Shown one piece after another: positions 1 through 11,923 of a DNA stretch of 64,000 bases (position 1 is its first letter; each line of letters starts with the position of its first letter). This DNA is from Taeniopygia guttata. Lineage: Eukaryota; Chordata; Aves; Passeriformes; Estrildidae. A program made the position numbers and the translations under genes. The DNA lies in the NCBI RefSeq assembly GCF_048771995.1, contig NC_133063.1, positions 27,546,810 to 27,610,809 on the forward strand. Reading direction: 5' to 3'. Below the pieces are notes generated by a model that saw only the letters and a list, made by a program, of their open reading frames with translations, did not search any database and was not told the DNA's origin.

Positions 1-661
1 CGAAGGCTTTTTAAAGAAAACACATGTATGCAGGTTTCTTGGATATCTGGAACTGTGCAGAGGATAAAAAACACAAATAATACCCTAGTTAAGACAAAAA
101 ATCAGTACTTTTACACTCATAGGCAGCAGCTACCTGACTTAGCAGCATTTGCCTCCTCTGCCCAGCTAACAGTGGGTGAGGGACAGCCTGCAATGCTTTT
201 AGAATGATTTACACCTATTAAGAAAACTTGTAGTTTATGACGATGGCTGGGAAATACTCTTTCTGGGGTTTTCTTAATTAAACTTTTTTTCAAGTCAGAA
301 TTTGCAGCATTTTATTGACTGGGTTGCCTGAGCTCAAGTTACCATTGAGACTTTACTCAGCATTATTGGACTTTATTGATAGCAGCATTCAGTGCTATAA
401 AAATTGTGTTAAATTAAGCCTGGTCTTACTCTTACCTTTATTTAAGTTTTCTACTTACTGAAAGGAAACAATTTGTTGTTGCAATAGATGATGTGGTTCC
501 TGGAGGCTACAGATTCTTCACAGCAAAATTAAATTGAAATATCTGAAGTATTGAAGTAATTGAAATGAAATTGAAGTATTGAAGTAATACTTTTTCTCTA
601 CCTGTGAAATAGACATTTTGTGCCAATTATTTCAACAAAGGATGTTTGTCCTTCCGCACAG

Positions 662-722
662 ATGATGTTTTTATTTCTCAGTATGCTACTGGCCAGAAGG
701 AGGCTCTGAGAGCAGCATTAGA
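662..722 (+). pseudogene. TALPID3-like: TALPID3-like exon 1 of window
   Basis: Acceptor CGCACAG precedes 662 and donor GTGAGT follows 722. It enters in phase 1 and leaves in phase 2, and encodes DDVFISQYATGQKEALRAAL, a conserved TALPID3 segment. Splicing to the exon at 932 completes a Glu codon and keeps the frame open. Confidence 0.8.
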
Positions 723-931
723 GTGAGTTGTTGTTGGTGTGTGAGGAAGAAATGTTTTTTTTACAGTTCTCTGTCATTGTTCTTTTTCTGTGTATACAAG
801 TGTTTTCAGCTGATTTTATTCCCTGGATATCTTGTGTCAGAACTTCCAGGAGAAATCCTGTGTGGGGGAAATATTTACTTGGAGGAGATATGAAGAAAAT
901 GCTGTTTACAGGCACATTTTTATTTTTCTAG

Positions 932-1109
932 AACTCGGGTTATTCCTGTTCATAAGGAGGTAAAGGTGCAGCTCTTGGGAAGTGCCTCTACAGAAAAAAG
1001 GGAAGGTGCTGGGGATGACACCAGGTCAGCACCGAGGGAAGTTGAGTCTGCAACAACCATTGCAGCAGCCACTGCTGCTGCCATTGCCACGACAGCTCCA
1101 CTTCTCAAG
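932..1109 (+). pseudogene. TALPID3-like: TALPID3-like exon 2 of window
   Basis: Acceptor TTTTTCTAG, donor GTGAGT. It begins with the third base of a codon and ends in phase 0. It encodes TRVIPVHKEVKVQLL, then the Ala/Thr-rich run TTIAAATAAAIATTAPLLK typical of TALPID3 just before its coiled coil. No internal stop. Confidence 0.85.
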
Positions 1110-1493
1110 GTGAGTGGGAGTAGCAGTTCTTTGTCCTCTTAAAATAGTAAATGCTCCAAACAAGCCTGAAATTGTTGATAGTAGCTCCAGAGAGCCTCAA
1201 TGTGTCTACTCACTGCTTTGTGTGTTTGTCATATCACACTCACTGACCAATATACCAGAGGGAACTGATTTGGATTTAACTAAATGAGCAGAAGACAGAG
1301 AATATTTGATTTATCTATTAGAAATTCACAATATTGCTAAACCACCAAGTTTAAGGCTAAACAGAATTTTGTTTCTTTTGGGATGCAAATCCAGGATTCT
1401 GTGAAGGATGTTTTGTTCTTCTGATGCTCACATATCTTCTGCAATAATGGGTTTTTTCACCTCCCCCTTTTTTTTTTTAATCCTTTATTGCAG

Positions 1494-1727
1494 GTTCAAA
1501 ATGATTTGGAAGCAAAAGTGAACTCAGTTTCAGAACTGCTTCAGAAACTGCAGGAGACAGACAGGCAGCTGCAACGAGCATCTGAACAGCAAAAAAACGT
1601 GAAGGCTCAACATGAGGAACCTCACTACCACCAGAGAGTCAGCAAGCTTGAAAAACAGATGAATGCTTTCATGGTGCAAAGGATTCAGCACCTGGAAAAG
1701 CTACAGGAGCAACAAATGAATATTCAG
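1494..1727 (+). pseudogene. TALPID3-like: TALPID3-like exon 3 of window (coiled coil)
   Basis: Seventy-eight intact codons between acceptor TTGCAG and donor GTATCT, phase 0 at both ends. The sequence is heptad-rich ([18 protein letters not shown]; later [20 protein letters not shown]) and is part of the coiled-coil region needed for centrosomal function in the family. The following exon (3317) starts in phase 1, so these two cannot be joined in frame. Confidence 0.9.
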
Positions 1728-1884
1728 GTATCTAAGTCACAAGGCAGAAACTTCAGGTTAATAATTTCTTTTGTATCTCAGAATTAATGTTATAATAATT
1801 TGGATTGTTTCTAAGTATTAGAAAGAAAAAAAGTTCAGTAGAAGTGGATCAAAAGAAGTGAAAGCATTCAACAATGAGAAAGAC

Positions 1885-2345
1885 ACTGAGGGGCTGGAAC
1901 ATGTCCAGAGAAGGGAATGGAGCTGGGGAAGGGTCTGGAGCCCCAGGAATGACTGAGGAGCTGGGGAGGGGCTCATCCTGGAGAAAAGGAGGCTCAGGAG
2001 GGATCCTCTGGCTCTGCACAGTTCCTGACCGGAGGGAGGGGCTGGTGCAGGTCAGGCTCTGCTCCCAGGGAACAGGGACAGGACCAGGGGAAATGGTCTC
2101 AAGCTGCACCAGGGTAGGTTTGGTTGGGTATTGGGGAAAATTCTTCACTGAGGTGTGGTCAGGCATTGGAACATGCACAGGGCAGTGGTGGAGTCACCAT
2201 CCCTGGAAATTTACAGAAATCATGTTTGTGGCACTGGAGGACTTGGTTTGCTGGGGAACGTGGTGGGGAACATGGGAGAAGACTTGGACTCAGTAATCTT
2301 AAAGGTCTTTTCATCTTTAAAAATTCTGTGATTCAATGACCAGGA
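1885..2345 (+). mobile_element. CR1 LINE 3' fragment
   Basis: Contains the CR1 3'-region wording (rolling 'ctggagaaaaggaggctcag', 'caccatccctgg', 'aatcttaaaggtcttt') and a short tail 'attctgtgattc'. It lies in the TALPID3-like intron where an exon appears to be missing. Confidence 0.85.
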
Positions 2346-2977
2346 ATATTCTGTACTTTTGTCTCCCAGTCCCATCTCATCAGCTCTGCAGTGAACACCC
2401 ATGGGCTGCAGCTGTGTCCTGTGCCTGTCCCTGTGCCCCTGGCAGGTCACTGGGAGAAGCCAGGGCAGAGATCACTCACTAATGAAGCACCTTCATCTCA
2501 CAGGGGTTTATTCCCTGCCACTGCTGCACCTGCCCAAGGTGGGGACAAATTCTTCTTTTCACTCTTAGTTTTGCATTAATTTGGTGTCCATTAATAATGG
2601 ATTGTGCATCACATCAGTAATAAGTAGTAAATATTTCTTCTGTGTAATTTGTTTTATTGGCCAATGCTCTTTATAATTTTTGTGACATTCTGAAGATGTT
2701 CCAATATATTCCAGTTTAAACTGAGACTTTTGATTTACTGAATCTGCATAAGGAGGGGCCTGGATTTAAAATAATCTTATTGAGACATAATCTGTGTGGA
2801 AGGCTGTGATTAACTACAGTGGGGTTTTGGGTTTTTTAAAATCCCCTTATGATAGCAGTCAGAAGTATGAAATTTTCTTCCTGTTTACTTAACTAGTGCA
2901 GAAATGCTTTGCATTTTTGTGCAGAATTTATAGACCTGGCATGGGGTTTTTTCCCTAGATTTTTTTTTTTTTCCTAG

Positions 2978-3270
2978 AGTCTGCAAGGGCAGGTAGTGAT
3001 AGGACCAGGGGGAATGATTCCAAACTGAAGGAATCTAGGTTTAGATTAGATGCCAGGAAGAAATTCTTGTGAGGGTGGTGAGGCCCTGGCACAGGTTGCT
3101 CAGAGATGCTGTGGGTACCCCATCCCTGGAAGTGTTCCAGGCCAGGTTGGACAGGGCTTGGAGCAACCTGGGATAGTGGGAGGTGTCAGTGCCCATGCCA
3201 AGGGGTTGGAACTGAATGATCTTTAAAGTCTCTTCCAGCCCAAACCTTTCTATGATTCTATGATATAATT
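2978..3270 (+). mobile_element. CR1 LINE 3' end
   Basis: Near-complete CR1 3' end: 'gaggccctggcacaggttgc', 'ccatccctggaagtgttcca', 'tctcttccagcccaaacc', ending in the 8-bp-type terminal repeat 'attctatgat'. It is the second CR1 in the same intron, 50 bp before the next exon. Confidence 0.92.
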
Positions 3271-3316
3271 TCCTTTGAAGAAAATTGTCAACATTTAAAT
3301 AACTTTATTTTTTCAG

Positions 3317-3496
3317 TGTTCCCTGAAGCATATTCAAGCAATTTTCCAAGTCATGGGGTTCATACACAAAAATCTCCTCTAAAGACACCAGTTCCTCGAA
3401 GATATGCTCCAGAACCTGTACCCAAAAATGGGAAAATCTCAGAGAAAGAAAACTCTGTAGTAGAAAAAGAAAATATTTCCAAACCTACAAGAGAAG
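3317..3496 (+). pseudogene. TALPID3-like: TALPID3-like exon 4 of window
   Basis: Acceptor TTTTTTCAG, donor GTATTG. It encodes FPEAYSSNFPS, then KSPLKTPVPRRYAPEPVPK, matching the conserved PRRxAPxPV stretch of TALPID3. It needs phase 1 at entry and leaves in phase 1. If joined directly to the exon ending at 1727 it would be read out of frame and stop after about 21 codons. Confidence 0.85.
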
Positions 3497-4299
3497 GTAT
3501 TGCCCTCCACTGGCCTAACTAGTATGGCCTGGTGGTTACTTTGTGTATTCCTCACCTTTTCTGACCTTTTCCCTTGGGTTGCTGGCACTTAAATGCATCT
3601 ATTCAGAATATTTGGAATCTACATTTGGGAAGGGTTAGTTTTGTGTATAAGTCACTTACTCATAAGTAACTAAAACTTAAAGACAGTGCTGATTTAATCT
3701 CTAGAGTTTCAACAGGACTACTCACTGAAATATTTTTTCAAAGTCAAGTTTCAGGAAGATTTAACAGAGTAATGTAAAACATGGGAACTACTCAATAACT
3801 TTGTCATTATCATTGGTTAAATTGAATTTTTATTTTATTTTTTTCATGGGTCCACAAGGTCTCTGGGTTATTATATTGAAAGCAGCAGATGTAAAACAAA
3901 TGTAAAGTAATTTTCTTTTACTGCTTCTGATCAGTTTCTATCTCTGTTACAAAGTTGTCAGGTATTCCTATTGTTCAGTGGGTCCAGGAATAAATCAAAT
4001 AAGACAAAAGAAGAAGCATGCTGTCCATAATGTCACAGATTTGTACTCAATGACTCAGTTCATTGCTATCCCAGTTCCATCTAGCTTTGCTAATTTAAAG
4101 CAATCTCAGAAAGACATACTAGTGTGTGTGGTTTTAAGTGACTTGCCTTATCTGAAACAAGTCTGTATATTTAAATTTTAAAAATATTTTACTTTTCTTG
4201 GTGAGTATATTGAAATACCTGGAAAGGAAAAGAAAATATTAAATATATTGAACTAACTCACCTTTCTTTTTTTTTCTGCTTAATTTCACTTCATTGTAG

Positions 4300-4420
4300 G
4301 TGAAGGGAAAGGTCTGGAACATGTTTTGAATTCTCAAGAAACACCACTGAAGCAAGTAGAATATTCCAAGAAGGCAGCATTAAACAGCAATGAAAGGAGC
4401 TGGCATTCTGAGAGACACAG
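4300..4420 (+). pseudogene. TALPID3-like: TALPID3-like exon 5 of window
   Basis: Acceptor TTCATTGTAG, donor GTGGAT (a weak +5). Phase 1 in, phase 2 out; open throughout (GEGKGLEHVLNSQETPLKQV). This part of the family is poorly conserved, so the assignment rests on phase compatibility with both neighbours. Confidence 0.65.
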
Positions 4421-4529
4421 GTGGATAAACACAACAATCCAAAACTGAGGAGAAGTTTGTGTTTCCATGAAACTGGGAGAGGTGCATTAGACACTGATGC
4501 TGTAACAGTCACTGGTGTGGCCCTGCAGC

Positions 4530-4836
4530 CTGGCACAGCTGTGCAGGAGTATTTCTGTTGGCATTACTTTTGGCAGGACCCAAGGGAACAGGTGGAGCTG
4601 TGCCAGGGCAGGTTTAGGTTGGATATCAGGAAAAGGTTTTTTTCCCCCAGAGGTGCTGGGCACTGCCCAGGCTCCCCAGGGAATGGGCACAGCCCCAAGC
4701 TTGACAGAGTTCAGAGAGTTTGGACAACACTCTCAGGGACAGGGTGGCATTGTTGGGGTGTCTGTGCAGGGCCAGGAGTTGGACTCTGATCCTTTGGGTC
4801 CCTTACAGCTCTAATATTCCAGGATTCTGTGGTTCT
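4530..4836 (+). mobile_element. CR1 LINE 3' fragment
   Basis: CR1 3' wording ('ggtttaggttggatatcagg', 'gcccaggctccccaggga', 'attccaggattctgtgg') in the intron after the exon ending at 4420. Confidence 0.85.
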
Positions 4837-5395
4837 GTTGAATTGCAGATTTCTGTTGAAAGGCAGATGAAGTCTATCCTTTTTGCTAAGGATAGCTCAC
4901 AACACCTTTCTCAGAGGTCAGCAAGTTGCATTTGGAGTGTTTTACAGGAGCAGCAGCCACCTAACAATCCCTAAGATTTAAAATGGGTGAAAAAATGTTC
5001 TTAGCCATGCACTCTGAAGCATATTTCCCCAGGCAGTAATTTAAAGTTATAATTTCATTAATACAGTGAGAAACTTCTCATATACGCTGTCTAATTTAGA
5101 ACAGTGTGCAGAAAGATCTTAATTGCTTAAAATGGAAAGATATCCAGAGTTTAAATGTTGCTCTATTAGATGTAATTTCACTATTGAAAATAAAAAGGAT
5201 TGGGCTGAAGGTGTTAAGTGGTAAACACAGAAAACTCAATAACCTCTCTATTACTTCAGATGCCAAAGCAAGTTCCAGTTTATCTAAAGCTTTGGTACTT
5301 GCACTGTAAATTCCTGCTTGGTTTCACAGTTGAATCCTTTCTTGGGGCGCCTCAGGAGCCACGAGAGGTGTAACCAGGAGTGTTTCTCCCCTCAG

Positions 5396-5528
5396 ACACA
5401 AAGCTTTGCCTCCAGATGCAGTTTCTTCTTTTGAAAGCTACAGTTCAATTGAGAAAACAGTGCAAAAAGCAGATAATTTACTTCAAGATCTTGGCAAGTT
5501 GAGAAGAGAAATGCACAACATTCTGCAG
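5396..5528 (+). pseudogene. TALPID3-like: TALPID3-like exon 6 of window
   Basis: Acceptor CTCCCCTCAG, donor GTAAAG. It completes an Arg codon from the previous exon and ends in phase 0. It encodes SIEKTVQKADNLLQDLGKL, similar to the TALPID3 segment with the KADxLLxDLG pattern. Confidence 0.8.
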
Positions 5529-6871
5529 GTAAAGTCGGTCTAATCACAATGAGGTGGGGTTTGAAGAAGGGGAATAAAAATGTGGAAAAAAATGTACAGG
5601 TCTGATATTAATAGTGTTGCTCTTGCTTCTATACCTGTAAAATTATCCACATCTGTTTACAATTAATTAAAATATTGGAGTCTCTGCGTGTGGAAGAGTT
5701 TGGAGTCTGAATAAAGCTCTGGGTGTGCAATGGACTCTGACTGCCATTGTCCCAGACATAAAATAGGTGAGAGACAGGGAAGGACAGAAAGAGAAAAAAA
5801 AAAAGTTTATTTGTTTGTTTTAAGGTTTTGGATATTTTCAGTCCCTGTTCTCTGCAGAACTACAGAGCTGATATAATTTTCCCATTTGGGAAAAAAAAAA
5901 ATGTTCCATTTATCTCCAGTCAGCTTTAGGGCTGATTTAAGCATTTCCTTTCTCATTTTGCCACTTTTTTTTTTGTATTGAGTGCTGTTTCCAAGGAAGT
6001 ACCTGGCACAGAATCCTTGTGCTGTTTCTTGTGCTACTGATTTTGTTCCTTTGAGGGTGCAAGATCTGCTTCTGAGCTTGTGGCAACTGAGGCTTTTATT
6101 TATTACCCTGGTGCCATTCCTGGCTCCACCTGTGTGCTGTGGTCCTTTCTGTCCTTGTCGATATACACAGTGAGAAAGGAGAAAAGCTTGAAAATTCACC
6201 TCTGTGAATTGGCTTGAAATTTAATAACTTTGATTCTGCTGATTCATTTCTGTGGTTGGAAGTTTCAACTTGCATATTTCCCTAAAAAAATATTTTGTAT
6301 TACCTGTCTGGATTTTGTTGCTGTATCTGTAGAAAAGTCAGCCTCATCTGTCATATAGCATGATGTATTTTTTATAGATTTTATAACACTTTGTGGATTT
6401 TACATTTAACTATTCTTACTAGGAATGGAACAGGTTCCTTGTGCCCCACTAAGGTTGCAAATATTTTCTTACCACTGCTAAAAACTTAAGTAAGTCACAT
6501 ACCTTAGTACAGGCAACAGAGCAAGATGAGATGGGATAAGGAATGGGAGACACAGTTACAGAAATTATTTGAAATCTCTCTTATGAAAAAGGCCAGTAGA
6601 AAGACAGAGATGTGATGACTTAACAAATGGAGAGTTGGGTCAATTAAACACTTAGCTACTGACTCCTCATCACTGAGAGGTTTGAAAGTAAGATAATGAT
6701 ACATTTTTGGGTAAATTCTAAACCAGCTCTGTAATAAAGCAAAGGTGTGAATGAGCTGAGACAGAAGGTGGTGCTCTAACCCAAGGAATTAATTGTGGCC
6801 AGAGGAACTGATCCAATATCTCCTATGGATTTTACCTTAAAGTTTCAATAGCTCTTCTTCTGTCTTTTTAG

Positions 6872-6913
6872 GAAGCAACTACATGGAAATCTGACATGAA
6901 TGATCTTATTAAG
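6872..6913 (+). pseudogene. TALPID3-like: TALPID3-like micro-exon 7 of window
   Basis: Forty-two bases, 14 codons (EATTWKSDMNDLIK) between TTTTTAG and GTATAC, phase 0 at both ends, fitting exons on each side. It is short, so it is supported mainly by context and splice sites. Confidence 0.7.
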
Positions 6914-8214
6914 GTATACCTTGATTTTTTTATGTGTGTTTCTTTTGTGGGGTTTTGAGCTTTCTATAAAATACTCAAATGCTGAAGCAGTTTTGGGTGT
7001 GTTTGCAATGAAATCTCAGGGCCTGCCTGTGGCACACCTGGATGTTTGTTAAAGGATTGCTCTTGGAGAGATCACATTACTCCTGTCTGGTTATGTCCTA
7101 GGAAATCCCTGCAGGAGACAATGTCAGGCAGTGTCAGATTGGCACAGTGTGGGCTGCTGCTACCAGCATTTTTTACATATTTAACAGATCCAGGTACCAT
7201 TTCATGATCTGGGTCTCACTAGCAAGTCCACACCATTTTGCAATCAATTATACATCTGTGTTTCTTACCTTTTCTCACAGATTTTACCTGTCTTACTGAG
7301 TTAGTATTTGTCAAAAAGTTTCATTTTAAAATGAAAGCCTATATAAAATTGATAAATAACTTGGTATATTGCTTTGAACATAAACTTTTGTTTAATTATG
7401 ATTTGACAAAAAAGTAACCTTAAAGCCAAAACTAAGTTGTGATCTGTGAGATTTTTTTCCCTGTTCTTTCAGTTGATGTTTTCAGAGTCTACTCACATCT
7501 GGGCATTTTGGTTTTGGTTTGAGGTGTTTTTTGTTGGTTTTTTTTAAAAGTACATTTATCACTTTGAATTTTTTTACTGTTTGATGAAGCTTTCATGGGC
7601 CTCTGGGTTTTTTCTCAGGAGTGTGAGAATGAATGTAAGAACTTGTTTCCTGTGTTTGTGTCCCTTTCTTTTGTACTTAGCAGCTAATTTATGCTCGATT
7701 TTTATCTCTGTAAAAGGGTTCTGCAAAGTGAGAGGTTTCATTGTTCCTTCTGAAAAGTGAAAATGAGTAAAAGTAAAAAAGGATCAAGGGGCTGCTGAGG
7801 GATTTATCGTGTTAAAACTTATAAGTTTTGCTTGGTGTTTCTTGAGGGTAGATTGATGCCAAACAAATGCATATATTTAGAGGACTTGGGCTTTTATTAG
7901 GCTCTTAATTATAGTTAATTACTGTTACATGGAGAGATTTGCTTGTGATACTTCATGTCTCTAATTGCCATCTTTTCACATGCTTATTAGCCTCATTAGC
8001 ATTGCCTCTCATATTTGACATCATTTTCCATTTGAGATCTTTTGGATATCTTTCACTTCTCTAAATATATTTGCAGCATTATGAACATTCTTGAGTAATT
8101 AAGTTGCTGATAGTGCACATGGGCAGTATTTCATATGATGGCATTGATGTGATAATAGATTAATAGGAAATTACAATCTCTGATTAAAAGCTAGAGGTTC
8201 TCTTTCAATTTTAG

Positions 8215-8441
8215 GCAAAAAATCCTCCTGTTGCACCTGATCCTCCTGAACATCATCTAGTCAGCAAACCATCCATCCTTCAAAATATCCAAGTGCCAAG
8301 GTCTATACTGACAGATGCTGAAAGGATTTTGAGAGGAGTGCAAAACAATAAAAAAGTCCTTGAGGAGAATCTGGAAGCTGTTAGTCATGCAAAAGATGGA
8401 GATGCCATGTATGCTTTCAGTAACTCCTTGACTACAAACAG
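8215..8441 (+). pseudogene. TALPID3-like: TALPID3-like exon 8 of window
   Basis: Acceptor CAATTTTAG, donor GTCAGA. It encodes [20 protein letters not shown], then [19 protein letters not shown], one of the best conserved blocks of TALPID3. Seventy-five whole codons, no stop, phase 2 at the end. Confidence 0.93.
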
Positions 8442-9330
8442 GTCAGAGTCTACAATTCAGTGCTTTGTGAGATTGATGTTTCCAAATCTGGGCATTGAAG
8501 AACTTATGTTCTTCCCTGCAAAAAGGATTTATTGACTCTTGCTAGCAATCGTTGTCTGATTCTTGAAATTCAGATTTTTTCGACCCTCATGGTATGAACT
8601 GATTTTTGTCAGATGCCTAAATCTGATTTCTTGGGTTTTAACAGCTGGACAATCTGCTCTGCTGCCAGGGCGTTTAACTGTTTCCATACCAACATGCATT
8701 TAAAAGAAAATTGAACCGTAATTTAATTATTCAGAGCAGAAGAGGCTTCATAAACCTGTAAATGTACAGAATTTAATCATCTTGCAACAGATCTTTGGCT
8801 GTTGAACTTTTGCTTTGTTAGTTGTGTTAAATACTCCTGCTTGAATCATAATGGAAATTTTCTATTAAAAAATACAATATAAATTTGCATTTTCCTGAGG
8901 AAGGTAGCTATTCTGTATGCATAAGGGTTTTTTTTTGAGGCATGTTACCTGCCCTCATTATCTTTTAGAGGATGTAATAATTTGTCATCTGCTTTTTTGT
9001 TAAGGTGGAATATTTTTGTTTTCTTGTTTTTTCAGTTGTGATCAAAGTAGGAGGTGACACATGGCTGCCTCTTATTCCTAAAATATTTGTAATGCTGTCA
9101 GGATTTACCAGCAGGGAGTGGGGTTTGCAGGTGGCACCATGCAGGAGCAGATTTGGGATTGGGACTCTCGATGAGCTTTGGTGCGTTTTGGGGAGTGCAG
9201 AGGTGCAGAATCTCACTGTCTGTGTTCTGGGCTTCTGTTTTTAGAGCATTTAAAGGTCACTACTTTCCCAGGAACAAATCTGTGCAATTTGAGAAGCATT
9301 GACCTAAAATGGTTCTTTCTTCTGTTTCAG

Positions 9331-9403
9331 AGATGTCCTGGAAGAGATTTGTATCCGAAGGACTGTGGATGAGAGGATCAAGGAAATCAGTGAGGAAATC
9401 CAG
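9331..9403 (+). pseudogene. TALPID3-like: TALPID3-like exon 9 of window, broken splice donor
   Basis: Acceptor TCTGTTTCAG. It encodes CIRRTVDERIKEISEEIQ, matching the IRKTVDEWIK...EIQ block of TALPID3, with Arg replacing the usual Trp. By homology the exon should end after CAG at 9403, but the next bases are ATAGGG, not GTAGGG. Without a donor, translation runs on for IGLER and stops at TGA (9419-9421). Confidence 0.85.
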
Positions 9404-9768
9404 ATAGGGCTGGAAAGATGAGTTCAGATTTTTGTGTTGGGTTTTTCCACCTTGACCTTGTTCTTTCATGTCCACAGTAAAGTGATTTACTCACCTCCTG
9501 AAAACATGAGAAAGCTGCCTATTATTGCTAGCATGCAGTAAGCTATAGTAAAATAAATATAAAAAATTTTAAAAATAATAAATAAATTAAAAATAAAATA
9601 TTTACCTGTGTTTTAAAACTGTAGTTATGTAATGAAAACCCCTGGTCTCACTTGCTGGCTAACATGAAAAACAGGCCCTTTCTCAGAGCTTCAAAGTTAC
9701 CATGCATTGCTGATAACCTTGAAGACAAAAATCTCCATTTATTTATTGCATTTATGTTTTCTATTTAG

Positions 9769-10020
9769 GCTGAAATGGCAAGAAATTATTCAGAACGAGG
9801 GAAACATGATCAAAAATGTACCAAGAGAGCCCAAAACCTCAGGGCTGTGAAGACCAAGAAAGAAACTAAAGAGAAAACTCAAAACAACCAAGGGTGCTTG
9901 ACAAAAAAGCTTTTACCTGCAGCTAAGCCATTGCAGAAGGAAGTAGAAGATAACACAAGGAAACAGAAGTTTAGAACTTACTTTTCTGAAAATGTGAAGA
10001 GCAAAGAAAGAAGGGCAGAT
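9769..10020 (+). pseudogene. TALPID3-like: TALPID3-like exon 10 of window
   Basis: Eighty-four open codons from acceptor CTATTTAG to donor GTGAGT, phase 0 both ends. The sequence is Lys-rich (ARNYSERGKHDQKCTKRAQN), matching the basic stretch that follows the EIQ block in TALPID3. Confidence 0.85.
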
Positions 10021-10195
10021 GTGAGTTGCCAAGTAGTTGGTTTATTTTCTGGGAAAAAACTGTTCAGTATGGACATGAAAAATGGTATGTGCAGGTGTAC
10101 TAATTCAAAATGAAAGTGATAGCTTTGTCCTGCTCCAATTTACATAAATGAAGAATTGTAAATGACTTGTTTTTTTCCTTTTTGGTGTCCATCAG

Positions 10196-10364
10196 GGAGC
10201 TGTAGGTGGAATTACACTGACCCAATATGAAGATTATCTGTCTCTAGTTTATGGAAAACCAATTTACCAGGGCCACTGGAGCACGCTTAAAAAAGGACCT
10301 TACCTTAACTCTCCCTCTCCCAAATCTAAACCGCCCAGACCCAAGCTGATTGAGACTGTTAGAG
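10196..10364 (+). pseudogene. TALPID3-like: TALPID3-like exon 11 of window, last one found
   Basis: Acceptor CCATCAG, donor GTAAGT. It encodes [20 protein letters not shown], then [20 protein letters not shown], a hallmark TALPID3 block. It ends in phase 1. No continuing TALPID3 exon is seen in the rest of the window. Confidence 0.93.
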
Positions 10365-10489
10365 GTAAGTCATTCTTTGATGGGAATAAGCTGTTCCTTC
10401 CCAGTTTTTTTACCAGGAATTCCTTGTGAAAATGAATCTGTTCATTTTAGTTCATCTGCTTTTCAATATAAAGCTTAAGCAACTGCAGT

Positions 10490-10640
10490 GGCTTTTCAGA
10501 GAGGTGGTCGCTGCCTCAGGTTGGTCAGGGCTTAAGAGGCATTTGGAAAATTCCTTTAATTTAATTTTTGTTCAGCCCTGAAGTGGTCAGGCAGTTGGAC
10601 TAGATGGTTGTTGTAGGTCCTGTCCATTTGAAATAGTTTA
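10490..10640 (+). mobile_element. Degraded CR1 tail (possible)
   Basis: 'cagttggactagatggttgttgtaggtcc' is the CR1 3'-end phrase 'ttggactagatgat...gtccc'. The rest is too diverged to align by eye. Confidence 0.5.
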
Positions 10641-11923
10641 TTTAAGATCCTCTTTTCAAAACTAAAAAATACCAAAAGTTGTTCAGCTTTGCTTAATGTG
10701 TCTCTCACTTATTTTAGATTGTCAAATAAACACTTATTTTTAAATATGATGAATGTATTAGTATGTATTTATTGCTGTCCAAGATTTAATGAGCTGAATT
10801 GCTAAAATTAATCATAAGTGAGTGTGTTGGAAAATGAACTCAGTTTTTTATAAAGGTCACTGGGAGATGTGTTTTTGTGTCAAGTTTATCCAGTGTTTTT
10901 CATTTAAATATTTAACTCATTCAGAGTTCAGAAATGTACTGAGACTTGAAAACAGAAGGAAGTCTGATATTTAGTTTCTTGTTTCAAATGAATCAATTGA
11001 AATATGAAAAATTGAATATATGGGCATGAAGATGAAAATATTGAAAGATGTAATCAGAATAATTGGTTAACGTCGCTAAGTGCAAGTAATTCCTTTTTCT
11101 CTATCCAGTTAGAGAAAATCCTTTTCTCTAAGAGAAAAGAATCCTTTCTTTCTCAGAGTAGAAGATTTCAGAGTAGAAATCCTTTCTGTGATAGCTTGTT
11201 AAGGTTATTTAACTGATAACAGTTATTAGTTGATAATTAATGAATTCTATTCCTTAGTTTTGTTGGCAAAGTGTTAGGATAAGAGGATCCTAATTTTCTA
11301 ACTAATAAAAAAGTGTAGGAATAATTACAAAGGGAGACTAGATGATATGTGACATAGGTCAGTGTAGATAAACTTCATCTAGAGTTAGTAATGTTTTAAT
11401 TGGATCTGTTTTAGTTCTTAATTACATTTTCAAAACTTAACTGATTCTTGATGCAAAAACTAAGAATAATTTTAACTGTTATTAAAAAAAAAACAGTGTG
11501 GATCATTTTACTAGGGAGAAATGACATGAAAAAAGATAATGATGAAGGGAAAGTGTGGAGATGGGAGAGAGGCTTAAGAGGAAGAGGTGGGTGGGCACAA
11601 TGGAGTTAATAAGATGTGCACCCATGGAAAAATATTAACTGGCTCCTTCCATGCTTCTTGCACTTAGGCTGTTGTTACCCATGCAGGGAAAATATACTTG
11701 ATGCAGTCTTAAATGCCATGTTTAAAAATGCTGCCTGGGTTTTAATTACAGCTGTCAAAACATTACATTCTGTGTGCAATATGAGAGATTAACATCAGAA
11801 GGCAGCCAGTCACTTGATGAAATTATGTTTTTAGGTCATTGCAATCAGTGGTGTAAAACATATCTGTGTTTCTGAAGACAGGCAGTGCTGAGGTTTGAGG
11901 CTGGGGATTTTAAAACATCATCA

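Larger units (their letters stand above)
662..10364 (+). pseudogene. TALPID3-like: Partial TALPID3 (KIAA0586) homologue, middle exons only; probably decayed copy
   Basis: Eleven exons are recognisable from encoded residues matching TALPID3, the centriolar protein needed for ciliogenesis and Hedgehog signalling. Marker strings are [45 protein letters not shown] and [20 protein letters not shown]. Each exon is open and nearly all have AG/GT borders. Three defects argue against a working gene. Exon 3 ends in phase 0 but exon 4 needs phase 1, so a connecting exon is missing. The donor after 9403 reads AT instead of GT. No exon for the long C-terminal part appears downstream before RHOBTB3. The N-terminal part would lie before base 1, so its state is unknown. 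TALPID3 identity is near certain; pseudogene status is an inference. A transcribed, truncated paralogue is the alternative. Confidence 0.8.
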
